Assembly: GCA_934277495.1 (NCBI GenBank) | Contig: CAKQUI010000083.1 | Span: 1 to 10,169 of the forward strand | DNA length: 10,169 nt | Source of the DNA: an uncultured Clostridia bacterium | GTDB lineage: Bacteria > Bacillota > Clostridia > Peptostreptococcales > Anaerovoracaceae | Direction of reading: 5' to 3' | Shown: positions 1 through 5,349 of the stretch, in pieces | Layout: the number at the start of each line of letters is the position of its first letter | Position numbering within the stretch: the first letter of the stretch is position 1 | Notes under the pieces: generated by a model | Seen by the model: only the letters and a program-made list of their open reading frames with translations | What the model was told of the DNA's origin: nothing | Database searches by the model: none | Program-made: the position numbers and the translations under genes

Positions 1-1
1 G

Positions 2-54
2 AAAAAGTGCGATTTTGCAGTAAAATGGGGATATAAAAACAGCGATTTTGCAGT
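2..54. repeat. Two copies of a 20-nt direct repeat, 33-bp period, at the left edge
   Basis: A 13-nt core, GCGATTTTGCAGT, occurs exactly twice, at 9-21 and 42-54. Each core is preceded by AAAAA plus two variable bases, giving 18 of 20 matches between 2-21 and 35-54. The period is 33 bp and the first copy nearly touches the window edge, so further copies could lie upstream. The role is unknown. It lies in the noncoding tail of an upstream gene, just before a terminator. Confidence 0.6.
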
Positions 55-89
55 GGAGACTGGATTTTACAAAGATGATATGTTATCGC

Positions 90-122
90 AGCTGGGGCAG
101 ATGATCCCCAGCTTTTTCTTTT
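90..122 (+). terminator. Intrinsic terminator of the upstream unit
   Basis: A perfect 8-bp stem, AGCTGGGG (90-97) with CCCCAGCT (106-113), closes an 8-nt loop. A T-rich tail, TTTTCTTTT, follows directly. It should end transcription of a gene lying left of the window and isolate the next operon. Confidence 0.88.
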
Positions 123-138
123 GCCAAGGATTTATGGC

Positions 139-167
139 TTGACGTCTGAGGATACCACATTCAGAAT
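139..167 (+). promoter_or_regulatory. Candidate sigma-A promoter for the phospholipid/two-component operon
   Basis: A -35 box TTGACG (139-144) is followed after 17 bp by CAGAAT (162-167), which matches 4 of 6 positions of the -10 consensus. A weak -10 with a good -35 fits a regulated promoter. It lies after the terminator and about 90 nt ahead of the first gene. The -10 sits inside the left arm of a perfect inverted repeat. Confidence 0.5.
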
Positions 168-203
168 CATTAAGATTTGGTTCAGGAAATATTAATGATT
201 CTG
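162..203. promoter_or_regulatory. Perfect 12-bp inverted repeat overlapping the operon promoter
   Basis: CAGAATCATTAA (162-173) is matched exactly by its reverse complement TTAATGATTCTG (192-203), separated by 18 nt. The arm centres are 30 bp apart, close to three helical turns. The left arm covers the candidate -10 and the right arm lies in the predicted leader. It could be a paired operator or a stem-loop in the 5' leader. No T-tract follows the right arm, so it is not a terminator. Confidence 0.65.
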
Positions 204-259
204 CCGGATAATGTAGGTATACGATAAGAATATGTACAAAAATGAAAGGGTGTGATTTT

Positions 260-922
260 TTGATAGAGCAGGGGGAAAGATGCAGGAGCCTTATATCTGA
301 CAGTGAAATGCAGCCTGCTGACGACCGCAAAGCACACAGACTGAATGACCGGCATGTCACACTGCTTAAAAGGATTTCTGCAGTACTGATAATACTGTTT
401 TGTGTGGCGGTTACGGTGGTTCTTCTGAAGGCTTACTTCGAAGGTAAATTCGATTCAACAGAATCGCTTCGGAAATACATAGAAGGATATGGGATATTTG
501 CACCTGTGGTCCTGACGCTGATACAGGCTGCGCAGGTAGTCATACCTGTACTGCCGGGGTTCCTGGGGTGTGCTGTAGGAGCGGTGATGTTCGGCAGCGT
601 GGGAGGATTCCTGTGTAATTACATAGGAATATCGGGAGGTTCGATCATTGCATTCCTGCTGGCAAGACGCTACGGTACGGTGATAGTGAAGGGAATGTTT
701 TCCGAGGAAAAGTATGAAAAATGGTCGAACTTTGCAGCGAGAAGCAAATCATATACAGCTATACTGTTTGCAGGAATGGTACTGCCGCTTTTCCCGGATG
801 ACTTTTTCTGTTATTTTACAGGTCTGACGAAAATGTCTGTGAAGAAATTCGTTATCATCATAGTCCTTGGCAAGCCATGGTGCATACTGGCATACAGTAT
901 ATTTTTCGCAGCAGTTTCATAA
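260..922 (+). CDS. TVP38/TMEM64 (VTT domain, DedA superfamily) membrane protein
   Basis: Polytopic inner-membrane protein of the SNARE-associated/VTT family. Counting from the TTG start (220 residues), there is a basic cytoplasmic N-terminus, a first membrane segment near 39-57, and the VTT core from about 84. The core has the re-entrant proline stretch IPVLPG (95-100), a glycine-rich helix, LARRYG (134-139) and the second re-entrant element LPLFPDD (175-181), then a C-terminal membrane helix. TTG at 260 is preferred because AAGGGTGTGAT (246-256) matches 9 of 11 positions of the ideal Shine-Dalgarno sequence at correct spacing. The ATG at 242 lacks a ribosome site and would place that site inside the gene. 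Relatives in this superfamily include lipid scramblases. In B. subtilis the DedA protein PetA (YbfM) is encoded between pssA and psd and affects phosphatidylethanolamine distribution. As the first gene of this lipid operon, a similar lipid-transport role is a reasonable inference, not shown. Confidence 0.85.
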   Translation: MIEQGERCRSLISDSEMQPADDRKAHRLNDRHVTLLKRISAVLIILFCVAVTVVLLKAYFEGKFDSTESLRKYIEGYGIFAPVVLTLIQAAQVVIPVLPGFLGCAVGAVMFGSVGGFLCNYIGISGGSIIAFLLARRYGTVIVKGMFSEEKYEKWSNFAARSKSYTAILFAGMVLPLFPDDFFCYFTGLTKMSVKKFVIIIVLGKPWCILAYSIFFAAVS

Positions 923-949
923 TTACATATGCATTAAGGGGAATAAAAA

Positions 950-1594
950 ATGGAAGAAAAAAAGAAATTTATAGGATTTTATAATTATACTGTCATATTG
1001 ACTTACATAGGGATGATAACCGGGCTTCTGGGAATAACGCTGGTTATGAACGAAGCGTTTTACGGAGCTGCACTGGCACTTATGATATCAGGACTTTGCG
1101 ATATGTTCGACGGCGCCATAGCATCAACAAAAGAACGCAGCGAAAGTGAGAAGTATTTCGGCATACAGATAGATTCGCTGAGCGATCTGATATGTTTCGG
1201 CGTGCTTCCGGGTTTTTTCCTGTACAAATCATGCGGTGAGACAAAGCTCAGTCTTATGATCTCATGCTTTTACATACTATGCGCCCTTGTGAGACTGGCA
1301 TATTTCAATGTAATGGAAACGGAAAGACAGAGCGTGGAAAGTGGCAGGAGAAAAGTATATCAGGGTCTTCCGGTGACTGCCATCGCACTGATACTGCCGG
1401 CGCTGCTTATCCTTGACCGCATAGTTCCGATCGATCTTATAACGGTGTTCAGATTAGTCATGTGCGTGACAGCAATAGCTTTTATCATACAGGTGAAGAT
1501 AAAAAAACCCGGCAGGGCAGGTAAAATCCTTCTCGTACTTGCCGGTGCTGCTGAATTTGCTGTACTGCTGGCATCGGGGGCAGGTCTGATATGA
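950..1594 (+). CDS. pssA: CDP-diacylglycerol-serine O-phosphatidyltransferase
   Basis: Integral membrane CDP-alcohol phosphatidyltransferase that joins CDP-diacylglycerol and L-serine to give phosphatidylserine and CMP. The signature lies at residues 51-79: D51, D54-G55, A58, then G71, D75 and D79, the metal- and nucleotide-binding acidic residues. GIQIDSLSDLICFG is characteristic of the serine-using subgroup. At 214 residues it is somewhat longer than the roughly 177-residue B. subtilis enzyme, and it has about six hydrophobic segments. The oddity is that the Arg normally following A58 (DGxxAR) is Ser59 (codon TCA). Thr-Lys follow, and the spacing to G71 is longer than the classical eight residues. 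The start has AAGGGG (936-941) eight bases upstream, 27 nt after the VTT gene. Its stop overlaps the start of psd as ATGA, so the two are translationally coupled. Assignment as a serine enzyme is strengthened by psd being next; activity despite Ser59 is inferred. Confidence 0.9.
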   Translation: MEEKKKFIGFYNYTVILTYIGMITGLLGITLVMNEAFYGAALALMISGLCDMFDGAIASTKERSESEKYFGIQIDSLSDLICFGVLPGFFLYKSCGETKLSLMISCFYILCALVRLAYFNVMETERQSVESGRRKVYQGLPVTAIALILPALLILDRIVPIDLITVFRLVMCVTAIAFIIQVKIKKPGRAGKILLVLAGAAEFAVLLASGAGLI

Positions 1595-2418
1595 AGAAAG
1601 AAAGTCTGTTCATAAGGTTTGCATATGGCACGTGCGCCGGTCGTATAATGCTGAAACTCCTTGTAAATCCCAGGGTATCGGCTTTTATGGGTAAACTGCT
1701 GGATTCAGGGATATCCAGGCCGCTGATAAATTTTTACATAAAAAAGTACGATATGGATATGCGGGAATATGTGCGAAAAGACTATACTTCTTTCAATGAT
1801 TTTTTCATAAGAGAAAGAACCTGTGATATGATAAGAAGAGACTTTGATGACGATGAGTTGATAAGTCCCTGCGACGGCATGCTCAGCATATATGACATAG
1901 ACGAAAATTCACGCTACAGGATAAAAAATATCAGCTACAGTCTGGAAGAACTTGTCGGAGACAGACGTGAAGCCCGCAGGTTCCGGGGTGGTATATGCAT
2001 GATATTCAGGCTGGCACCTTACAATTACCACCGGTACTGTTATATAGACAGCGGCAGGATAGTAAGGCGAGTCAGGATACCGGGGATACTTCACTGTGTC
2101 AGACCAGCAGCGTATGAAAAGTATCCTGTTTTCATACAGAACACCAGGGAATATGTAATACAGGAAAGCAATCGCTTCGGGCGGCTGATACAGATGGAGA
2201 TAGGTGCGCTGCTTGTTGGTCGTATCTGCAATCATAATAAATCCATGCTTGTTGCAAAGGGTGAAGAAAAGGGATATTTTGAATTTGGCGGTTCTACTGT
2301 TATGATGATTTTCACAAAAGATGCCGTGAAACCTGACGAACGATTTGCAGTATGTTCTGGAACAGGTGAAGAGACTGCTGTGCGGCAGGGAGAAAGGATC
2401 GGGAGCGTACCGCTGTAA
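1591..2418 (+). CDS. psd: Phosphatidylserine decarboxylase proenzyme
   Basis: Decarboxylates phosphatidylserine to phosphatidylethanolamine, the second step after PssA. The proenzyme cleaves itself to create an N-terminal pyruvoyl group on the small alpha subunit. Visible landmarks are the SPCDG segment with D95, YHRYC at 146-150 (H147), HCVRP (168-172), QMEIGALLVG (201-210) and FGGST (232-236). Cleavage is expected between G234 and S235, leaving an alpha chain of about 41 residues. At 275 residues it is the usual size of the Clostridia-type enzyme. The E. coli enzyme has YHRVH; here the last position is Cys150 instead of His, which I recall from other clostridial enzymes as well. The ATG overlaps the pssA stop by four bases. 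No signal peptide is seen, and membrane association is presumably peripheral, as in the family. Confidence 0.93.
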   Translation: MKKESLFIRFAYGTCAGRIMLKLLVNPRVSAFMGKLLDSGISRPLINFYIKKYDMDMREYVRKDYTSFNDFFIRERTCDMIRRDFDDDELISPCDGMLSIYDIDENSRYRIKNISYSLEELVGDRREARRFRGGICMIFRLAPYNYHRYCYIDSGRIVRRVRIPGILHCVRPAAYEKYPVFIQNTREYVIQESNRFGRLIQMEIGALLVGRICNHNKSMLVAKGEEKGYFEFGGSTVMMIFTKDAVKPDERFAVCSGTGEETAVRQGERIGSVPL

Positions 2419-2423
2419 GGAGG
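2417..2423 (+). promoter_or_regulatory. Ribosome binding site fixing the response-regulator start
   Basis: AAGGAGG overlaps the TAA stop of psd (2416-2418) and lies five bases before the ATG at 2429. It decides the start over an in-frame ATG at 2345 inside psd, and it couples translation of the regulator to the end of psd. Confidence 0.88.
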
Positions 2424-2428
2424 ACATT

Positions 2429-3133
2429 ATGAGCAAAGCGAATATACTGATAATCGAAGATGATGAAGATATCAGAGAGGGTGTGCGTATCCTTCTTGAA
2501 AGCGAGGATTACAGTGTCGAAGAGGCAGGAAACGGCAGTGATGGCCTTGCGATGCTGGACGAAGATACAGATCTTGTGATACTTGATATCATGATGCCGG
2601 GTATGTCGGGACTGAGGACATGTGAAGAACTCAGGAAGACCTCGTTCGTGCCGGTGCTTTTCCTTACGGCAAAGGCTCAGGAATCCGATAAGCTGATAGG
2701 TCTTATGGCAGGCGGCGATGACTATCTGACGAAACCATTTTCATATTCGGAGCTCCTCAGCCGTGTAAAAGCTCTGGTGAGGCGCTATCAGGTGTATCAG
2801 GGCAAGGCTGGCGCTGCATCGGGCAGCAGCTACATAGAATATTCAGGGATAAAGCTGCATGAAGAGTTCAATGAGGTGTATGCATATGGAGAAGAGAAGT
2901 CGCTTTCCGATATAGAATACCGCATACTCAGACTTATGATGCAGAATCCCGGCAGGGTATTTTCAGCGCAGATGCTGTACGAAAAAATATGGAACGAACC
3001 TTATTTTTACAACTGCAACAGTACAGTCATGGTGCATATAAGGAAGCTCAGGCTGAAGATAGAAAACGACCCTCATGAGCCGGAGGCCATCAAAACCGTG
3101 TGGGGGAGGGGGTACAAATTTGAAAAGCGGTAG
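2429..3133 (+). CDS. OmpR/PhoB-family (VanR-like) response regulator
   Basis: A 234-residue DNA-binding response regulator. The receiver domain (about 4-118) has the acidic pocket E10-D11-D12, phosphoacceptor D53 in LVILDIMMPG, switch T80 and conserved K102 in TKPF. A linker of about 20 residues follows. The C-terminal winged helix (about 140-234) contains the SDIEYRILRLM start, the recognition region STVMVHIRKLRLKIE and the closing WGRGYKF motif. The sequence HIRKLRLKIE...IKTVWGRGYK resembles VanR-type regulators closely, though no vancomycin-resistance genes are present. The start is set by the AAGGAGG at 2417-2423. The regulator is co-transcribed with the lipid genes and with its partner kinase, whose gene begins inside its last codons. 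The likely targets are its own operon and envelope genes, which is inference from context. Confidence 0.93.
   Translation: MSKANILIIEDDEDIREGVRILLESEDYSVEEAGNGSDGLAMLDEDTDLVILDIMMPGMSGLRTCEELRKTSFVPVLFLTAKAQESDKLIGLMAGGDDYLTKPFSYSELLSRVKALVRRYQVYQGKAGAASGSSYIEYSGIKLHEEFNEVYAYGEEKSLSDIEYRILRLMMQNPGRVFSAQMLYEKIWNEPYFYNCNSTVMVHIRKLRLKIENDPHEPEAIKTVWGRGYKFEKR
3103..3112 (+). promoter_or_regulatory. Ribosome binding site for the kinase inside the regulator's WGRGY codons
   Basis: A G-rich stretch, GGGGAGGGGG, contains GGAGG (3105-3109) ten bases, and AGGGGG seven bases, before TTG at 3120. The same bases encode the conserved Trp-Gly-Arg-Gly-Tyr end of the response regulator. No comparable site precedes the upstream in-frame ATG at 3075. 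Confidence 0.7.
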
Positions 3134-4436
3134 AGACAGGAACAGATCTATATATTTTGAACTTCTCAGGCTGATAATTTTTGCTGTAGTGGTTTCAGGG
3201 ATTTTTTTTGTTGCGGTCTTTTTCGGTGGTGAGACTCTGCTGGACAAATATTATATCAATTCAAAATGGGCAGAGTCGCTGGATATAAAGTATATAAACT
3301 CTCTTCAGGAAACTGTGGATGATGAAAAGCTTTCAACTGCAGATGATGACAGGATATCGGAGTGGGTGTATGATAACAGGATAACATTCCTTCAGATATA
3401 CCGCAACGGAGTGCTTGTGTATGACTCAGCCCTCACAGACATGAGCGTGCTTGGTGATGAAACCAGTCTGACTTATGAATGGGAGCCTTTTTATACTGTG
3501 AAATTCAAGGACGGCAATGCACAGGTGTCTGTTTACGGGTCGTACAAATACAGAGTCTATTATTATCTGATGGCTGCGGAACTCATCGTTTCATTCATAT
3601 TGTTCCTGGTGGTTATAATGCTGGGTATACGAAAGAAGATGGATTACATAAAAAAGCTGTCGGATGAGATCGAGATCCTTGAAGGCGGTGATCTGGACTA
3701 CAGTATAACCGTAGAAGGACATGACGAGCTGGCTCTGCTGGCGGAAGGCGTGGACTCCATGAGGAAAGCATTCAGATCGCAGCTTGCCCATGAGAAACTG
3801 ATGATGGACGAGAACCGGCATATCGTTACAGAGATGTCTCATGATCTCAGGACGCCGCTGACGTCTATAATGCTTTATGCGGACATCCTAAAAGCAGGTA
3901 AATACAAAAATGAGCAGCAGAAAAACGAATATATCAGCAGGATAAGCGACAAGACAACAAAGATGAAAAATCTTCTTGAAAATCTGTTCAAGTATCTTGT
4001 TGTATATGATGAAGAGGATATAGAACTGGAAAAACCGCAGATGCCGAAAAACCTTCTCTTCGATGTGATATCGGAAACCTGCGGGTATCTGGAGCATAAC
4101 GGATTCAGTGCAGAACTGGAGCTGGAATGGCCTGTGAGAAAGATCGCTGTGAACATGGAGTATATCATGCGGATATTCGACAATATATCCTCAAATCTCA
4201 TGAAGTATGCGGATAAATCATATCCTGTAGTCATTACTTCCGCAGGCACATCAGACAGTATGGAGATACGTATCTCAAATGTATGCAGCAGGTGTGAGGA
4301 AACAGAAGAGAGCAGCGGGATAGGTATACGCAGCATAGAGAACATGATGAGCAGGATGGACGGATACTGCAGAGTCGAAAACGATGACAGGAATTTCAGT
4401 ATATGCATTGGATTCAGGTTCTGCGACAGTCTGTGA
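3120..4436 (+). CDS. VanS-like sensor histidine kinase
   Basis: A 438-residue membrane sensor kinase, counted from the TTG start, which overlaps the regulator gene by 14 nt. TM1 is at about 16-36, then an extracytoplasmic domain of about 110 residues with no recognisable fold, then TM2 at about 148-171. A HAMP linker (about 170-222) follows, with the dimerisation/phosphoacceptor helix carrying MSHDLRTPLTS (H241). The ATPase domain has an N-box NISSNLMKYA (355-364). The first glycine box (DxGxG) is not evident: ISNVCSRCEETEESSGIGIRS (386-405) runs directly to SGIGIRSIENMM, a compact arrangement seen in VanS-like kinases of Clostridia. It should autophosphorylate and phosphorylate D53 of the adjacent regulator. 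The ligand is unknown. With phospholipid genes in the same operon, a membrane or envelope-stress signal is the natural guess. No clear terminator follows, so some readthrough into yhbY is possible. Confidence 0.9.
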   Translation: MKSGRDRNRSIYFELLRLIIFAVVVSGIFFVAVFFGGETLLDKYYINSKWAESLDIKYINSLQETVDDEKLSTADDDRISEWVYDNRITFLQIYRNGVLVYDSALTDMSVLGDETSLTYEWEPFYTVKFKDGNAQVSVYGSYKYRVYYYLMAAELIVSFILFLVVIMLGIRKKMDYIKKLSDEIEILEGGDLDYSITVEGHDELALLAEGVDSMRKAFRSQLAHEKLMMDENRHIVTEMSHDLRTPLTSIMLYADILKAGKYKNEQQKNEYISRISDKTTKMKNLLENLFKYLVVYDEEDIELEKPQMPKNLLFDVISETCGYLEHNGFSAELELEWPVRKIAVNMEYIMRIFDNISSNLMKYADKSYPVVITSAGTSDSMEIRISNVCSRCEETEESSGIGIRSIENMMSRMDGYCRVENDDRNFSICIGFRFCDSL

Positions 4437-4451
4437 TGTGGATATGAACTG

Positions 4452-4480
4452 TTGTACTTGTCCTTTCTCCGTGATATAAT
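4452..4480 (+). promoter_or_regulatory. Strong sigma-A promoter for yhbY
   Basis: TTGTAC (4452-4457) is followed after 17 bp by a perfect TATAAT (4475-4480), with an extended TGn element at 4472-4473. Transcription would start near 4487, giving a leader of about 32 nt. The elements suggest constitutive expression independent of the upstream operon. Confidence 0.85.
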
Positions 4481-4518
4481 CAGTAAGATCATAAAACGAA
4501 AGCAAGGAGCATCAGAAC

Positions 4519-4815
4519 ATGATAACAGGTAAACAGAGAAGCTATCTCAAAAAGCTGGCGCATAATATAGAGCCTACTGTATATATGGGCAAATCAGGAC
4601 TCACAGATAACATAAGGCAGGAACTGCTGACCGGATTCGAATGCAGAGAGCTTGTAAAGGTCAAGCTGCAGGAAAGCTGCATCATGGACCCTAAAGAGGT
4701 CGCAAACCAGCTGGCAGAGGAGCTGGGCGCTGAATTTGTCCAGGCGATAGGACGCAAATTTGTGCTGTACAAAGAATCAAAGGATAACAAGATAATAGAG
4801 CTGCCGAAAAAATAG
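4519..4815 (+). CDS. yhbY: YhbY-family ribosome assembly RNA-binding protein (CRM domain)
   Basis: A 98-residue protein made almost entirely of one CRS1-YhbY (CRM) domain, which binds pre-50S rRNA during large-subunit assembly. It opens with the typical LTGKQRxxLxxLAH-like segment (here TGKQRSYLKKLAH, residues 3-15). It then has the GKSGLT loop (24-29), the expected electropositive RNA-binding turn, and ends with GRKFVLYK (78-85), the usual C-terminal strand. Length is typical for the family. The start is supported by AAGGAG (4504-4509), nine bases upstream. In many Firmicutes yhbY sits near obgE and nadD; here it stands alone between a two-component system and an amino-acid permease, with its own promoter and terminator. 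Confidence 0.95.
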   Translation: MITGKQRSYLKKLAHNIEPTVYMGKSGLTDNIRQELLTGFECRELVKVKLQESCIMDPKEVANQLAEELGAEFVQAIGRKFVLYKESKDNKIIELPKK

Positions 4816-4850
4816 ACCAGGCGGCGGTGATACTTATATCAGAAGCATCA

Positions 4851-4895
4851 GCCTCGGTCGTGCGATATATGCACGGACCGGGGTTTTGTTTTTTT
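4851..4895 (+). terminator. Intrinsic terminator after yhbY
   Basis: GCCTCGGTCGTGC (4851-4863) pairs with GCACGGACCGGGG (4871-4883) with one bulge and one mismatch around a 7-nt loop. The stem is followed by TTTTGTTTTTTT. It ends the yhbY transcript. Confidence 0.88.
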
Positions 4896-5121
4896 GGAGA
4901 AAGAATGATTACAGTGTACTGTGGAAAACGTTGCTGTACACAGGAAGAAAAAACTATACAATGATGAAAATAAAAGTGGCATATAAAGTAACGTTTACTG
5001 GATTCTGACAGGCAGAAAGGCCTACTGTAACAGTATCAGATTCTCATATATGATTATTTTAAAGTTAGTTTTTACAGAATACAATACTAATTCTCAATCT
5101 AAAGAAAATTCAAAAAATATC
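4896..5121. other. AT-rich intergenic stretch with small palindromes, no gene seen
   Basis: No open frame with a ribosome site is apparent. Two short dyads stand out: TACTGT-A-ACAGTA (5023-5035) and the perfect palindrome TCATATATGA (5044-5053), about 105 and 80 bp upstream of the predicted permease transcription start. Both arms are short and the region is AT-rich, so chance occurrence is possible. They could be regulator sites for the downstream promoter. Confidence 0.4.
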
Positions 5122-5150
5122 TTGACGTGGTTAGAATACGGGAGTAATAT
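5122..5150 (+). promoter_or_regulatory. Sigma-A promoter for the amino-acid permease
   Basis: TTGACG (5122-5127), a 17-bp spacer and TAATAT (5145-5150) predict a start near 5157. The resulting leader of about 190 nt is long for a single transporter gene and holds two inverted repeats. Confidence 0.7.
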
Positions 5151-5155
5151 AGGTT

Positions 5156-5189
5156 CATAAAAATTATAAAGGCGCATATGATTTTTATG
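5156..5189 (+). promoter_or_regulatory. 9-bp perfect inverted repeat at the permease transcription start
   Basis: CATAAAAAT (5156-5164) and its exact reverse complement ATTTTTATG (5181-5189) flank 16 nt. The left arm begins about where transcription should start, so it is either an operator covering the start site or a stem at the very 5' end of the mRNA. No T-run follows that would make it a terminator. The arms are AT-rich. Confidence 0.55.
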
Positions 5190-5309
5190 TATCTCGATCT
5201 GAATCAGTGGTCGGTAATATGGTCCGGGATAAATCCGAAATGATTTGTGTTATATTTCATACTCCTTTACGGATCATAAATATACTTTTTCAGATCGCAT
5301 CAAGCATGT

Positions 5310-5330
5310 ATGCATATTCACATTATGCAT
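5310..5330 (+). promoter_or_regulatory. 7-bp inverted repeat just upstream of the permease ribosome site
   Basis: ATGCATA (5310-5316) and TATGCAT (5324-5330) enclose the 7-nt loop TTCACAT. The dyad ends a few bases before the AAAAGGAGG ribosome site, so a hairpin here could influence initiation. The site itself stays single-stranded in this pairing. Confidence 0.45.
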
Positions 5331-5349
5331 CAGAGAAAAGGAGGTTGTT

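Noticed and set aside
2..54. CRISPR array
   Set aside because: The repeat core is only 13-20 nt, the unit of 33 nt leaves no proper spacer, only two copies are visible and no cas gene is present.
242..259. ATG 242 as start of the VTT protein
   Set aside because: The best ribosome site (246-256) lies after this ATG and points to TTG 260. ATG 242 is not formally excluded, and only the first six residues are affected.
2345..2428. Extended start for the response regulator inside psd
   Set aside because: The AAGGAGG five bases before ATG 2429 and the receiver domain beginning directly at MSKANILIIEDD make 2429 the start; the extra 28 residues are psd read in another frame.
3075..3119. ATG 3075 as start of the histidine kinase
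   Set aside because: No Shine-Dalgarno sequence precedes it, and it would give a 58-nt overlap with an odd Gly-rich leader peptide; TTG 3120 has a G-rich site upstream.
2429..4436. Vancomycin-resistance regulatory pair
   Set aside because: The proteins resemble VanR/VanS, but no vanH, vanA/B or vanX genes are nearby; the neighbours are phospholipid genes.
3875..4492. 205-codon open frame on the minus strand
   Set aside because: It lies wholly opposite the histidine kinase, has no ribosome site and encodes no recognisable protein.
4911..4941. GTGTAC/GTACAC dyad upstream of the permease
   Set aside because: Only 6-bp arms with a 16-nt gap in AT-rich DNA; too likely by chance.
5245..5349. N-terminal extension of the permease to an upstream ATG
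   Set aside because: It lacks a ribosome site and would encode the leader dyad; ATG 5350 has AAGGAGG at good spacing and gives a normal APC N-terminus.
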